From Pseudomonadota bacterium (GTDB taxonomy: Bacteria > Pseudomonadota > Gammaproteobacteria > Burkholderiales > REEB80), in NCBI GenBank assembly GCA_028873515.1, contig JAGWIG010000019.1, forward strand, positions 1-41,903: a DNA stretch of 41,903 nucleotides, read 5' to 3'. Shown piece by piece: positions 8,826 through 18,191 of the stretch. The notes beneath the pieces are model-generated. The model searched no databases. It saw only the letters and a list, made by a program, of their open reading frames with translations, and was not told where the DNA came from. The position numbers and the translations under genes are program-made. Within the stretch, counting starts at the first letter, position 1. Each line of letters starts with the position of its first letter.

Positions 8826-9965
8826 TCAAGGATTATAGAGATTCTGGTCCAGATCATGCGCATAGCGCCTGCCTTTCCAAAGCGATACATTGCCCAGCCA
8901 GTTGTTTAAGGCAGAGGTTAGGGTCATGAGTAGATAAAGTACTCCAATACAGGGTAATCCTATAACCCATATAGGAGATAGGCGATAGTAATTCAGTGTC
9001 GGTATATAGCTTGTCCCCATTCCAATAAAGGCGATAATGCCCAGGATCCTGGGGACTCCCGGATAAGTGAGGGTAAGCAGGGGAACCACAAAAGCCAGAA
9101 GCAGGGTCAGGGTGGTTCCGATGAGTATAGCAACCGAGTATCGCAGTTGTGTGAATGCAGTGCGGGCAACCATATTCCAGATGGATCCTAGCCCCTGGTG
9201 GCGCAGGCTTGTCGCTGAGTGGGACAACCCTATCCATGTGCTAAAGCCTGCTTTTTTGATGCGTCTTGCCAGGGCGCAGTCATCGATAAGTTCATCACGT
9301 AAGGATGCGAAGCTTCCAATGGCTTTCAGGGAAGTTGCCTGCATCAGTATGCAGCCCCCAGCCGCTGCTGCAACAAAGCTGCGAGGACGGTTTGATAAAG
9401 CGAAGGGGTAGAGGAGCTTGAAAAAATAGTTGAAAGCTGGCATAAGCAGCCGTTCCCAGAAGCTCGCCAGATGCGGGGCTGCCATGAGTGAAACGAGTTG
9501 TACCTGCTGGCGTGTCATGGTCTGGTGCAGTGCCCTGATGGTGCCAGGTGCGAGGTGTATATCTGCGTCCAGAAGCAGTAGATAGGGAGTGTCAATCAAT
9601 CCTGATCCCTGTTCCAGAGCCCAGAGCTTGCCAGTCCAGCCGGTTGGCAAGGCACTGCCTTTGATAACCCTGAGTCCTGGTAATCCAGAATCACTTGCTA
9701 TCTTGGCAGTTTCATCTTCGGATTCATCATCGATAACCACAACCTTGATGTTACGGCCCTGTTTAGCGAGAGCCTGCAGAACAGTACCAAGGGTTCCGGC
9801 TTCATTGCGTGCAGGTATCAGCACCGTAGTCCCTGATAAATCCTCTTCTGGTGTTCCTGTCAAGGAATCGAGAGATTCACGGCAGCGCCAGGGTTGCCAT
9901 GGGACGGATAACAACAGCCACCATAGCATGGCTGCACTTATGGCGAAGATCAGCATGAAGTTCAC
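8826..9965 (-). CDS. hpnB: Hopanoid-associated glycosyltransferase HpnB
   Basis: A 379-residue family-2 glycosyltransferase with an N-terminal membrane anchor (residues 3-21), the GT2 start TTVLIPARNEAGTLGTVLQA, VVVIDDESEDET, and the metal-binding LLLLDADIHL (D-x-D). The acceptor-side segment is LRDELIDDCALARRIKKAG, and three or four C-terminal hydrophobic spans follow. This layout matches the hopene-associated HpnB family. The precise sugar and acceptor are not established. The first codon appears to be GTG at 9965, with GGGAA 5-6 nt upstream; ATG 9956 is an in-frame alternative. It is the last gene of an ispH-hpnH-hpnB unit, 68 nt after hpnH. Confidence 0.9.
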   Translation of the reverse strand: MNFMLIFAISAAMLWWLLLSVPWQPWRCRESLDSLTGTPEEDLSGTTVLIPARNEAGTLGTVLQALAKQGRNIKVVVIDDESEDETAKIASDSGLPGLRVIKGSALPTGWTGKLWALEQGSGLIDTPYLLLLDADIHLAPGTIRALHQTMTRQQVQLVSLMAAPHLASFWERLLMPAFNYFFKLLYPFALSNRPRSFVAAAAGGCILMQATSLKAIGSFASLRDELIDDCALARRIKKAGFSTWIGLSHSATSLRHQGLGSIWNMVARTAFTQLRYSVAILIGTTLTLLLAFVVPLLTLTYPGVPRILGIIAFIGMGTSYIPTLNYYRLSPIWVIGLPCIGVLYLLMTLTSALNNWLGNVSLWKGRRYAHDLDQNLYNP

Positions 9966-10033
9966 ACGGGTTCCCGGGATCTATTGGTCCGGTATTCTGA
10001 AACTGTGCAGCAGGTCATGGAATTGACATGAGC

Positions 10034-11146
10034 TTAATGGGTTTCAGGGCGGTTACCCGGATTGATTGCAATCGGGGTTACTTCGTGGTTTTGGTAATGT
10101 TTTATCGGTTCGGGAACCATTTCACCTTCCGTACGTGGGCCGTACAGATGAACTTTCAAGGCCTTGAGTGGGTGCGTTACAGCATCTTCTACCGCACTGC
10201 CTTCGTAGCCACAGTGAGCCATGCAGTTATCACAAGCTGGATGATGGCCAGTTCCATAACGGCTCCAGTCGGTTTCTTCCATCAATGAGGTGAAGCTTGT
10301 GGCGTAATCACCTTCGGCAAGAAGGTAACAGGGGCGTTGCCAGCCGAAAATGTTACGGGTGGGATTGCTCCAGGGCGTACATTGATAGTTCTGGTTTCCG
10401 GCAAGAAAATCAAGGAACAGGCTTGAGTGATTAAGGGGCCAGTTCCGCCCCGGATCTTTTCTGCGTCTGAAGATTTCACGAAAAAGGTTTTTACTTTGGC
10501 GGCGCTGGAGAAATACATCCTGTCGAGGCGCACGTTCATAACTATACCCTGGAGAGACAGTAATGCCTTCTACTTTCAGGGTGGTGCAAAAATCAAAGAA
10601 GTCTGCAACCTCATCGGGGTTTTCACCCTGGAACAGCGTGCAATTGATATTGACACGGAAACCGCGTCGGCGCGCTTCCCGAATTGCATCTACGGCCGTG
10701 TCAAAGACTCCTTCGCGGCAGACTGATGCATCATGGCGATCGCTTAATCCGTCAAGATGCACGGAAAAGGTGAGATAGGGTGAAGGGGTGTATTCTTGCA
10801 TCTTTTTCTTGAGTAGCAGGGCATTGGTACACAGGTAGACAAATTTCTTGCGTTCCACGATACCCTGGACAATTTTCGGCATCTCCTTGTGTATCAAGGG
10901 CTCGCCACCTGGAATTGAGACAACAGGTGCGCCGCATTCATCCACCGCTGCAAGACATTCTTCCAGGCTAAGGCGTTTGTGCAGGATATGATCAGGATAA
11001 TCAATCTTGCCACAACCCGCGCAGGCAAGATTGCATTGAAACAGAGGTTCGAGCATCAGAACCAGGGGGTAGCGGGATCGGCCACGAAGCTTCTGAAAGA
11101 GGATATAGCTTGCTATGCGGTATTGCTGTTTGAAAGAGATGCCCAT
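10034..11146 (-). CDS. hpnH: Adenosylhopane synthase, radical SAM protein HpnH
   Basis: HpnH adds a 5'-deoxyadenosyl group to diploptene to make adenosylhopane, the first committed step of the extended C35 hopanoid side chain. The 370-residue protein carries the radical SAM cluster motif Cys38-x3-Cys42-x2-Cys45 (CNLACAGC), then VSIPGGEPL (the GGE SAM-binding motif). A C-terminal region contains further cysteines (CDNCMAHCGYEG) typical of HpnH. It is encoded 22 nt downstream of ispH in the same orientation, so the two iron-sulfur enzymes are likely co-expressed. Confidence 0.95.
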   Translation of the reverse strand: MGISFKQQYRIASYILFQKLRGRSRYPLVLMLEPLFQCNLACAGCGKIDYPDHILHKRLSLEECLAAVDECGAPVVSIPGGEPLIHKEMPKIVQGIVERKKFVYLCTNALLLKKKMQEYTPSPYLTFSVHLDGLSDRHDASVCREGVFDTAVDAIREARRRGFRVNINCTLFQGENPDEVADFFDFCTTLKVEGITVSPGYSYERAPRQDVFLQRRQSKNLFREIFRRRKDPGRNWPLNHSSLFLDFLAGNQNYQCTPWSNPTRNIFGWQRPCYLLAEGDYATSFTSLMEETDWSRYGTGHHPACDNCMAHCGYEGSAVEDAVTHPLKALKVHLYGPRTEGEMVPEPIKHYQNHEVTPIAINPGNRPETH

Positions 11147-11168
11147 GAATAGTTTAATAATTCCTTGA

Positions 11169-12116
11169 TCAATGAGAGGTGCTTTGTATCTGTTTGGTTA
11201 ATAGTGTAATTGGGAGTCGGAAGGTTACGTCTTCTGCATCTGCTTCCAGTTCGTGGATTTTGATATCCTCGATTTGGGCAAGCCTGTGTATGACTTCCTG
11301 TACCAGGCGCTCGGGAGTTGAAGCGCCAGCAGTTATGCCTACACGTATGCCCGGAGAAAACCAGGACATATCCAGTTCGCTGGCATCTTGGACGAGATGG
11401 GCACGCAACCCTGCCTGCTCGCCAACTTCACGCAGCCGGTTGGAATTTGAACTGTTTCTTGCTCCGACGACAAGAAGAAGTTCTGTATCTTTAACCAGTT
11501 TTCGTACTGCATTCTGGCGGTTTTGTGTCGCATAACAGATGCCATCCAGTTCGCGGCCGCGAATATTGGGAAAGCGTTGCTGCAGTGCTAGGATGACATC
11601 GCGGGTATCATCGACGCTCAAGGTAGTCTGTGTCACATAAGCCACATGCTCCGGGCCGGTCACATTCAGTTGCCACACATCCTCAACTTTGGATACGACA
11701 TGCACGGGTCCGGGAATGCGGCCGCGGGTACCTTCCACTTCAGGGTGTCCCGGATGACCCACAATGACCACTTCCAATCCTTCTTGACTGTATTTTTGTG
11801 CCTGCAGGTGAATTTTGGCTACAAGTGGGCAGGTGGCATCAATAATATCAAGCTGTCTTGAACGGGCCTCTTCAACCCGGGCAGCCGAGACTCCATGTGC
11901 GCTGAAAATGGTGACTGCCCCAGAAGGAATGTCAGAGAGATCCTCAGTGAAGATCGCCCCACGTCTACGAAGGTCTGCGACCACATGCTGGTTGTGTACA
12001 ATCTCATGAAGTACGTAGATAGGGGGACCATAAATCTCCAGGGCCTGTTCGACGATTTCGATTGCGCGTACCACCCCAGCACAGAAACCTCGAGGCTGGG
12101 CGAGGATGATCTCCAT
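11169..12116 (-). CDS. ispH: 4-hydroxy-3-methylbut-2-enyl diphosphate reductase (IspH/LytB)
   Basis: IspH carries out the last MEP step, reducing HMBPP to IPP and DMAPP. The 315-residue sequence has the three [4Fe-4S] ligands Cys12 (RGFCAGV), Cys96 (DATCPLV) and Cys194 (DGICYATQNRQ). The substrate-binding histidines lie in YVLHEIVHN and FSAHGVS, and the TQTTLS motif is present. Length and spacing match E. coli IspH closely. AAGGAG lies 6 nt before ATG 12116. It is divergent from dxs across a 170-280 bp region and heads the ispH-hpnH-hpnB unit. Confidence 0.96.
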   Translation of the reverse strand: MEIILAQPRGFCAGVVRAIEIVEQALEIYGPPIYVLHEIVHNQHVVADLRRRGAIFTEDLSDIPSGAVTIFSAHGVSAARVEEARSRQLDIIDATCPLVAKIHLQAQKYSQEGLEVVIVGHPGHPEVEGTRGRIPGPVHVVSKVEDVWQLNVTGPEHVAYVTQTTLSVDDTRDVILALQQRFPNIRGRELDGICYATQNRQNAVRKLVKDTELLLVVGARNSSNSNRLREVGEQAGLRAHLVQDASELDMSWFSPGIRVGITAGASTPERLVQEVIHRLAQIEDIKIHELEADAEDVTFRLPITLLTKQIQSTSH

Positions 12117-12169
12117 TTTTTCTCCTTATTGGGCAGAATGCCATTCTCTGATAGATAAGCAGAGTGGAT

Positions 12170-12198
12170 TTGACTTACCCATGCCGCAAATCTAGCAT
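12170..12198 (+). promoter_or_regulatory. Candidate sigma-70 promoter for the dxs-hopanoid operon
   Basis: In the divergent ispH/dxs region, TTGACT (12170-12175) is followed 17 nt later by TAGCAT (12193-12198), a 5/6 and 4/6 match to the sigma-70 boxes at ideal spacing. Another AT-rich element, CATAAT at 12196-12201, overlaps. Transcription would start near 12205, giving a leader of about 190 nt before the likely dxs start. The promoter for ispH on the other strand must share this region. No riboswitch fold was recognised. Confidence 0.4.
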
Positions 12199-12401
12199 AA
12201 TATAGCGATAAGATCACTTCGGTCGTGTAATGTTATATAGCATATGTAAGACCAGGAGTGAATATTGATCCCGCGCTGTAATTTGTTCCGATGATGGATG
12301 GGCGAAATGGCATGGGGATGTCAGGTTTTGACTGTCAGGCACTCTATACGAGACCAGACGAGACCAGGGCTTTGATAAAAACCGAATCTGGGGTAATGGC
12401 G

Positions 12402-14351
12402 ATGCAGCATCAGGATTCTTCCATGGATGGTAGGAGCAGTGATGGGCTTTCCTTTTTATTGCTGGAGGGGATAAGGTCACCTCTGGACTTGCGAAAAATG
12501 CCCCGTTCCGTACTCAATGCGGTTACGCACGAACTCAGGCAATACCTGATACATACTGTTTCGAACAGCGGTGGACATTTTGCCTCTGGACTGGGGACAG
12601 TCGAACTTGCCGTGGCGCTGCATTATGTTTTTGATACTCCCGAGGACCGGTTAGTATGGGACATCGGACACCAGGCTTATCCACACAAGATCCTTACCGG
12701 TCGTTTTGCACGTATGCCAAGTATCCGGACGGAGTGGGGGCTTTCAGGATTTTTGCGACGATCTGAAAGTTCTTATGATCATTTTGGCGCAGGACATGCG
12801 GGTACTTCTATTGGAGCTGCGTTGGGTATGGCATTGGCGGCCCGCCAGATGTCCCACCCCCGAAAAGTCGTGGCTGTCATAGGGGATGGTGCAATGACTG
12901 CGGGTATGGCCTTTGAGGCCCTGAATCATGCAGGTGACATCAAGGCCGATCTGCTGGTGGTCCTGAATGATAATGAAATGTCCATTTCTCCAAATGTTGG
13001 CGCCCTGTCCACTTATCTGACCCGTCTTCTTTCTAGCCATTTGCTGCAGTCAGTAAAAGAAGATGGAAAATGGCTGCTGAATCATGTTCCACCTGCTCGA
13101 AATCTCGCTCACTGGGCAGAAGAACAGATCAAGGGCATGCTTTCGCCAGGTACTTTTTTTGATGAATTGGGTTTTGATTATTATGGTCCGATTGATGGTC
13201 ATGATGTGGGCGCTCTTGTGGAAACGTTTGAAAATCTCAAGGAACGGTCAGGGCCGCGGCTGCTTCATGTGGTGACCCGAAAAGGTAAAGGCTATGCGCC
13301 AGCTGAAAGTGATCCGGTGTCCTATCATGGTGTAGGCTGCTTTGATCCGAAGTTGGGGTTGACTAAGAAAGAAGAAAAACAGGCCTGTCCCACCTATACC
13401 CAGGTATTTGGGCAGTGGCTTTGTGACATGGCTGAGCGCGATCCAAGGCTTGTAGCCATTACACCGGCGATGCGTGAGGGTTCCGGGTTGATGCCCTTTG
13501 CTGATCGTTATCCTGAACGTTATTATGATACTGGTATTGCCGAACAGCATGCAGTAACCTTGGCGGCCGGACTGGCCTGCGAGGGTTTAAAACCTGTGGT
13601 GGCGATTTATTCCACTTTTTTGCAGCGAGCCTATGATCAGCTTATTCATGATGTGGCAATTCAGGGGCTGCCAATTCTTTTTGCCATTGACAGGGCAGGA
13701 CTGGTGGGGCCGGACGGACCTACCCATGCCGGAAGTTTTGATCTCAGCTTCCTGCGCTGCATACCGGCCTTAACCATTATGACCCCGGCCGATGAAAATG
13801 AATGCCGCCAGATGCTCTATACCGGCTTCATGCTTGACGGCCCTGCAGCGGTGCGCTATCCCAAGGACAAGGGCCAGGGTGTCCCTGTTAGTAAGAATAT
13901 GAGTGAACTGCCATTTGGATGCGCCGAGATTCGCCGGCATGGTCATCATGTTGCTCTGCTGGCATTCGGTGTATTGCTGGCGCCAGCGCTGGAGGTAGGA
14001 GAGGCACTGGATGCGACGGTAGTAAACATGCGTTTTGTCAAACCCCTGGATGAAACCATGGTCAGCGAGTTGGCTCGCAATCATGATCTTCTCGTGACCC
14101 TGGAGGATAATGCGGTGATGGGAGGCGCCGGCAGTGAGGTAAATGAGTGTCTGGCCAGGTTGGGCCTTCATCCTGGCGTGCTTAACTTGGGCTTGCCGGA
14201 TCGGTTTCTGGAACATGCTGCCCGCAAAGATCTTTTGATTTCCTGTGGACTGGATACAAAGGGTATCCTTGCTGCAGTAAAAAACTGGAGACAGCAGGCC
14301 ATGCCTAAAACCTTAGCGTTAAAGTCTAAAGAGTGCAAGTGGCGAATATGA
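12402..14351 (+). CDS. dxs: 1-deoxy-D-xylulose-5-phosphate synthase (Dxs)
   Basis: Dxs condenses pyruvate and glyceraldehyde-3-phosphate with thiamine diphosphate in the first, often rate-limiting, MEP step. Family landmarks include [36 protein letters not shown], the ThDP-binding [18 protein letters not shown] with LNDNEMSIS, the catalytic-Glu segment [15 protein letters not shown], and the C-terminal [10 protein letters not shown]. The open frame reaches back to 12291 (686 codons), but homology begins around [23 protein letters not shown] 12402 (GGGG about 9 nt upstream) gives about 649 residues, closer to the usual 620-640. ATG 12291 or 12423 cannot be excluded. It is the first gene of the plus-strand hopanoid unit. 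Confidence 0.93.
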   Translation: MQHQDSSMDGRSSDGLSFLLLEGIRSPLDLRKMPRSVLNAVTHELRQYLIHTVSNSGGHFASGLGTVELAVALHYVFDTPEDRLVWDIGHQAYPHKILTGRFARMPSIRTEWGLSGFLRRSESSYDHFGAGHAGTSIGAALGMALAARQMSHPRKVVAVIGDGAMTAGMAFEALNHAGDIKADLLVVLNDNEMSISPNVGALSTYLTRLLSSHLLQSVKEDGKWLLNHVPPARNLAHWAEEQIKGMLSPGTFFDELGFDYYGPIDGHDVGALVETFENLKERSGPRLLHVVTRKGKGYAPAESDPVSYHGVGCFDPKLGLTKKEEKQACPTYTQVFGQWLCDMAERDPRLVAITPAMREGSGLMPFADRYPERYYDTGIAEQHAVTLAAGLACEGLKPVVAIYSTFLQRAYDQLIHDVAIQGLPILFAIDRAGLVGPDGPTHAGSFDLSFLRCIPALTIMTPADENECRQMLYTGFMLDGPAAVRYPKDKGQGVPVSKNMSELPFGCAEIRRHGHHVALLAFGVLLAPALEVGEALDATVVNMRFVKPLDETMVSELARNHDLLVTLEDNAVMGGAGSEVNECLARLGLHPGVLNLGLPDRFLEHAARKDLLISCGLDTKGILAAVKNWRQQAMPKTLALKSKECKWRI

Positions 14352-14477
14352 AAGTGGTTTTTGTGCTTTCCCCGGGGCCTGTAACCCGGCAAAGGGTTTA
14401 GGAAACCTTTATTTGAATTTATCGATATTGTTTTAATCAAGGATTGTTTTCCATGGATGTTCCTGTTGAGAGTTTTT

Positions 14478-15521
14478 ATGTCCAGTAATCTGTTTTTGGC
14501 TGACGATGATCTTTTTCAGAAAGGTTTGCTCGCAGGCGTTTCCCGTACTTTCGCCCTGACCATCCCAGAGCTTCCAGGGCCCCTGGTTGGAGTGGTGGGC
14601 AATGCATATCTGCTGTGCCGAATTGTCGATACCATTGAAGATGAAACCATTTTGCAGGTGGACGGCAAGCGTGAGTTTTATGGGCGTTTTGTCCAGGCTT
14701 TGGAAGATAGGGAAGATCCCCAGCGTTGGGCAGACGACTTGAGGCCGCTGCTGTCAGAATCGGCTTCGATCCATGAGCGCGAGCTGGTTAATGCGATCCC
14801 GAGGGTAATTCGGATCATGCATGGATTTAGGCCTGCGCAGCGCGACGCCATTTCAGAATGCCTGCGAATTATGACTTCTGGCATGGCAGAGTTTCAGGAA
14901 CGTAAGACTCTGTCAGGGTTGAAGGATCTGGCTGAACATGAGCGCTACTGTTATTACGTGGCAGGTGTGGTAGGTGAAATGCTGACCCGGTTGTTCTGCG
15001 AGTATTCCGCTGATATTGCCCGTAATGGAGAAGCGTTGATGGCTCATGCTGTTGCTTTCGGCCAGGGCCTGCAGATGACCAATATCCTTAAGGATATCTG
15101 GGAAGACCGGCATAAAGGAGCCTGCTGGCTGCCCCGTGATGTTTTCATTGCATACCAATGTGAGCTTGCTGATCTCGAGTCTGGAAGGTACCCTTCGGGT
15201 TTTAGCGAGGGTCTCAACCGGTTGATTGCTGAAGCCCTTGTCTGTCTTAAAGGGGCGCTGGAATATACCTTGCTTATTCCTCGCGAAGAGGAGGGTATCC
15301 GCAATTTTTGTTTTTGGGCTATCGGCATGGCTGTGCTCACTCTGCGCAAGCTTCACAGACATCCAGACTTCAGTAGTGGAAGCCAGGTCAAGATTACGCG
15401 TCGAAGCGTGGCGGCAACGATTGCTCTTACCCGTTTTACAGCTCGACGGGATCGGTGGCTGCGGCAGCTTTTTGTTATTTTGAATCTGGGGTTGCCACGA
15501 CCAGAACATAAATCTCCCTGA
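14478..15521 (+). CDS. sqs: Squalene synthase, eukaryote-like single-enzyme type
   Basis: Squalene synthase joins two farnesyl diphosphates through presqualene diphosphate to squalene, with NADPH. The first aspartate-rich motif is D51-T-I-E-D55 within YLLCRIVDTIEDE, and the second is NILKDIWED with Asp206 and Asp210. The segment YCYYVAGVVGEMLTRLF resembles the YCHYVAGLVG stretch of eukaryotic squalene synthases rather than HpnC or HpnD, and no HpnC/D/E genes occur in the window. A squalene synthase of this type is known in Methylococcus-like bacteria. The protein is about 347 residues and lacks an obvious C-terminal membrane anchor. ATG 14457 is an alternative start. It lies between dxs and shc. 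Confidence 0.9.
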   Translation: MSSNLFLADDDLFQKGLLAGVSRTFALTIPELPGPLVGVVGNAYLLCRIVDTIEDETILQVDGKREFYGRFVQALEDREDPQRWADDLRPLLSESASIHERELVNAIPRVIRIMHGFRPAQRDAISECLRIMTSGMAEFQERKTLSGLKDLAEHERYCYYVAGVVGEMLTRLFCEYSADIARNGEALMAHAVAFGQGLQMTNILKDIWEDRHKGACWLPRDVFIAYQCELADLESGRYPSGFSEGLNRLIAEALVCLKGALEYTLLIPREEEGIRNFCFWAIGMAVLTLRKLHRHPDFSSGSQVKITRRSVAATIALTRFTARRDRWLRQLFVILNLGLPRPEHKSP

Positions 15522-15564
15522 ATTTGAGCAGTATTTTTTTAGCCCCCATGAAAGGTTAGTCGAC

Positions 15565-17487
15565 ATGTCGGCAAAACCGATAATCACTTCCAGGAGCCTG
15601 GAGCAATTCCTAGATACAGGCATCACTCTTGCCCGTGAAGTTTTGCTTGCACATCAGCATGAGAATGGTCATTGGTGTTTCGAATTTGAAGCGGACTGTA
15701 CCATCCCTTCTGAATATATTCTGATGATGCATTACATGGATGAGATTGATGTTGAACTTGAAGCAAAGCTGGCAAGTTATATCCGTGCACATCAGAACGA
15801 AGGGGGTGGCTGGTCTTTGTACTTTGGTGGGGAGAGTGATATCAGCTGTACTGTAAAGGCTTATTACGCCCTGAAACTCGCGGGTGATGAGCCAGGGATG
15901 CTGCATATGAGCCGTGCCCGGGAAGTAATCCTGGCTCTTGGCGGCGTGGAACGTTCCAATGTTTTCACGCGTATTACCCTGGCACTTTTTGGCCAGGTTC
16001 CCTGGGGAGCGGTACCCTTTATTCCTGCAGAAATCATGTTGTTGCCACGCTGGTTTTTTTTCCACATCTACAAAGTGGCATCCTGGTCACGTACCGTGAT
16101 GGTACCCCTCTTTATTCTTTGCACGCTGAAGCCTCACGCCAGGAATCCCCGCAAGATTGATGTACGTGAGCTCTTTCAGGGCGATCCTACGGTTCTGTCG
16201 AGTTATTTTGACAGAAACGTCAAAAGATCCCCGCTGGCAAGAGTTTTTCTGCTTCTGGAGCGTTGTGGGCGAATTATTGAGCCCATGATTCCACAAAGGG
16301 TTCGAGGTTATGCCATCGCCAAGGCCGAACAGTGGTTTATTGCCCGCCTGAACGGTGAGAATGGACTTAATGGAATTTTTCCCGCCATGGTTAATGCCTA
16401 TGAGGCTCTTGAAGCCCTGGGTTATTCCAGGGATCATCCTTATCGGCGCCAGGCGTTGGCAGCTCTGAGAGGGTTTGTAATTGAGCGTGAGGAAGATGCC
16501 TATTGCCAGCCCTGTGTTTCTCCTGTCTGGGATACCTGTCTTGCGGTTCATGCACTTGTGGAAGCTGGAGGGCCTGCGTGTAAGCCGGTTCTTTCTGCCA
16601 TCGAGTGGCTTAAGAAATGCCAGATTGTGGCCGCTCCCGGGGACTGGCAGGTTAATCATAAGGGAGTCTGTGCTGGTGGCTGGGCCTTTCAGTACAGCAA
16701 TGACTATTATCCTGATCTGGACGATACAGCAGCAGTGGCATGGGCCATTGCCCGTGAGGGTCGGGAAGAAGACCGATCTGTGCTCAATCGTGCTGCTGAT
16801 TGGCTTGTGGCCATGCAATCAAGAAATGGGGGGTTTGCTGCCTACGATGCGGATAACACACGCCATTATCTTAATGAAATCCCTTTTGCAGATCATAAAG
16901 CTCTGCTGGATCCTCCCACTGCCGATGTAACCGGACGAGTGGTCAGTTTTCTTGCCTGCCTTAACCGCTCGCAGGATTGTGGTGTGTTAAGAGATGCCGT
17001 GCGTTTTCTTTTAGCCGAGCAGGAAGAAAGCGGAGCCTGGTTTGGTCGTTGGGGAACCAATTATATTTATGGAACCTGGTCCGTTCTGATGGCTTTTGAA
17101 CTCCTCAAGGAGCCATCGCTTCAACCAGCAATCCTTAAGGCAGCAGCCTGGCTCAAGTCGACGCAGCAGGTTGATGGAGGCTGGGGTGAGAGTAATGATA
17201 GTTATGCCCATCCTGATTTGGCTGGCCGGGGGCAGCCTTCTGTGGCAACTCAAACGGCCTGGGCAACCCTTGGCCTGATGGCAGCTGGCGAGGCGCAGAG
17301 CCGGGCGGTGCAAAGGGGTATACGCTGGCTGCTAGAACATCAGACTGAAGGAAGCTGGCACGATGCTTATTTCAATGCTCCGGGTTTTCCACGAGTTTTT
17401 TATCTTATCTATCATGGTTATCGCTATTACTTTCCCTTATGGGCGCTGGCCCGCTATCGTCGTGCCATGAAGAGGGAAGAGCAGTGA
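15565..17487 (+). CDS. shc: Squalene-hopene cyclase (Shc/HpnF)
   Basis: This monotopic membrane enzyme cyclises squalene to hop-22(29)-ene and hopanol, the scaffold of all hopanoids. The 640-residue protein has the catalytic Asp-rich motif Asp384-Leu-Asp-Asp (YYPDLDDTAAVAWA), several QW repeats (HQNEGGGWSLYFGG, MQSRNGGFAAYDADN, TQQVDGGWGESNDSY, HQTEGSWHDAYFNAPG), the RWGTNYIYGTW segment and the FPRVFYLIYHGYRYYFPLWAL C-terminus. All are conserved in bacterial squalene-hopene cyclases of this length. AAAGG lies 9 nt before ATG 15565. Its stop overlaps the GTG start of hpnG. Confidence 0.97.
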   Translation: MSAKPIITSRSLEQFLDTGITLAREVLLAHQHENGHWCFEFEADCTIPSEYILMMHYMDEIDVELEAKLASYIRAHQNEGGGWSLYFGGESDISCTVKAYYALKLAGDEPGMLHMSRAREVILALGGVERSNVFTRITLALFGQVPWGAVPFIPAEIMLLPRWFFFHIYKVASWSRTVMVPLFILCTLKPHARNPRKIDVRELFQGDPTVLSSYFDRNVKRSPLARVFLLLERCGRIIEPMIPQRVRGYAIAKAEQWFIARLNGENGLNGIFPAMVNAYEALEALGYSRDHPYRRQALAALRGFVIEREEDAYCQPCVSPVWDTCLAVHALVEAGGPACKPVLSAIEWLKKCQIVAAPGDWQVNHKGVCAGGWAFQYSNDYYPDLDDTAAVAWAIAREGREEDRSVLNRAADWLVAMQSRNGGFAAYDADNTRHYLNEIPFADHKALLDPPTADVTGRVVSFLACLNRSQDCGVLRDAVRFLLAEQEESGAWFGRWGTNYIYGTWSVLMAFELLKEPSLQPAILKAAAWLKSTQQVDGGWGESNDSYAHPDLAGRGQPSVATQTAWATLGLMAAGEAQSRAVQRGIRWLLEHQTEGSWHDAYFNAPGFPRVFYLIYHGYRYYFPLWALARYRRAMKREEQ

Positions 17488-18191
17488 AAATAGGCATCGT
17501 CATGGCATTGAAAGAGGAAGCAAGAACTTTGTTGCCTGGGAAAGCATTACGCAGTAACTTAACCATACATCTTGGTGAAACTCTGGCATTGCGTATCTGT
17601 GGCATGGGGCCAGCTAGTGCTGAGAAGGCAGCCTGTATTCTTCTGTCTGAAGGGGCTTTGGGCCTGGTGAGCTACGGTCTGGCAGGGGGATTGCTTCCTG
17701 GCCTGGCGCCGGGCACCCTGCTTTTGCCGAAAGGAGTCCTGTTTCTTGAAAAGACTCATTTTACCGACGTCGCATGGAGGGCCCGGATTCTGCAGCGACT
17801 CGCTCCACAAATGAATCCTGTAGAGGAGCTCTTGCTGACCCTGATGAAACCTGTGTCTTCGGTACAGGATAAGGCTTATCTGCATCGAGAGACAGGGGCT
17901 GTGGCTGTGGACATGGAAAGTGGTGCCGTGCTGGCAGTAGCAGCTACAGCTGGAGTGCCAGGGCTGGTATTGCGCTCGGTGGTAGATCCGGCTGAAATGT
18001 CATTGCCACGGGCGGTGCTGGGACGTGTTGACAGACAGGGTCAACCACGCCTCTCGGCTGTCATTCAATCCTTGCTGTTACGCCCGTGGGAAGTGACTGA
18101 GCTTTCCCGCCTGCGTATCCATTTCATTAGTGCGGTAGAGAGTCTGCGACAGGCATGGTTACATCTTGGCCCGGAAGGGCTGATGCCATGA
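17484..18191 (+). CDS. hpnG: Hopanoid-associated nucleoside phosphorylase HpnG
   Basis: HpnG removes adenine from adenosylhopane, the HpnH product, to give ribosylhopane or its phosphate. The 235-residue protein starts KIGIVMALKEEARTLLPG, as purine nucleoside phosphorylase/MTA nucleosidase relatives do. It has the GPASAEKAA and SYGLAGGL loops and the substrate-binding VAVDMESGAVLAVAATAGVPGL with the ME pair that contacts ribose. The open frame extends upstream to 17439, but GTG 17484 overlaps the shc stop (GTGA) and begins exactly where family homology starts, so translational coupling to shc is likely. Confidence 0.92.
   Translation: MKIGIVMALKEEARTLLPGKALRSNLTIHLGETLALRICGMGPASAEKAACILLSEGALGLVSYGLAGGLLPGLAPGTLLLPKGVLFLEKTHFTDVAWRARILQRLAPQMNPVEELLLTLMKPVSSVQDKAYLHRETGAVAVDMESGAVLAVAATAGVPGLVLRSVVDPAEMSLPRAVLGRVDRQGQPRLSAVIQSLLLRPWEVTELSRLRIHFISAVESLRQAWLHLGPEGLMP

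Noticed and set aside
14352-14456. Terminator between dxs and sqs
   Set aside because: The AAAGGGTTTAGGAAACCTTT hairpin has a bulge, a tiny loop and no T-run; read-through within the operon seems more likely.
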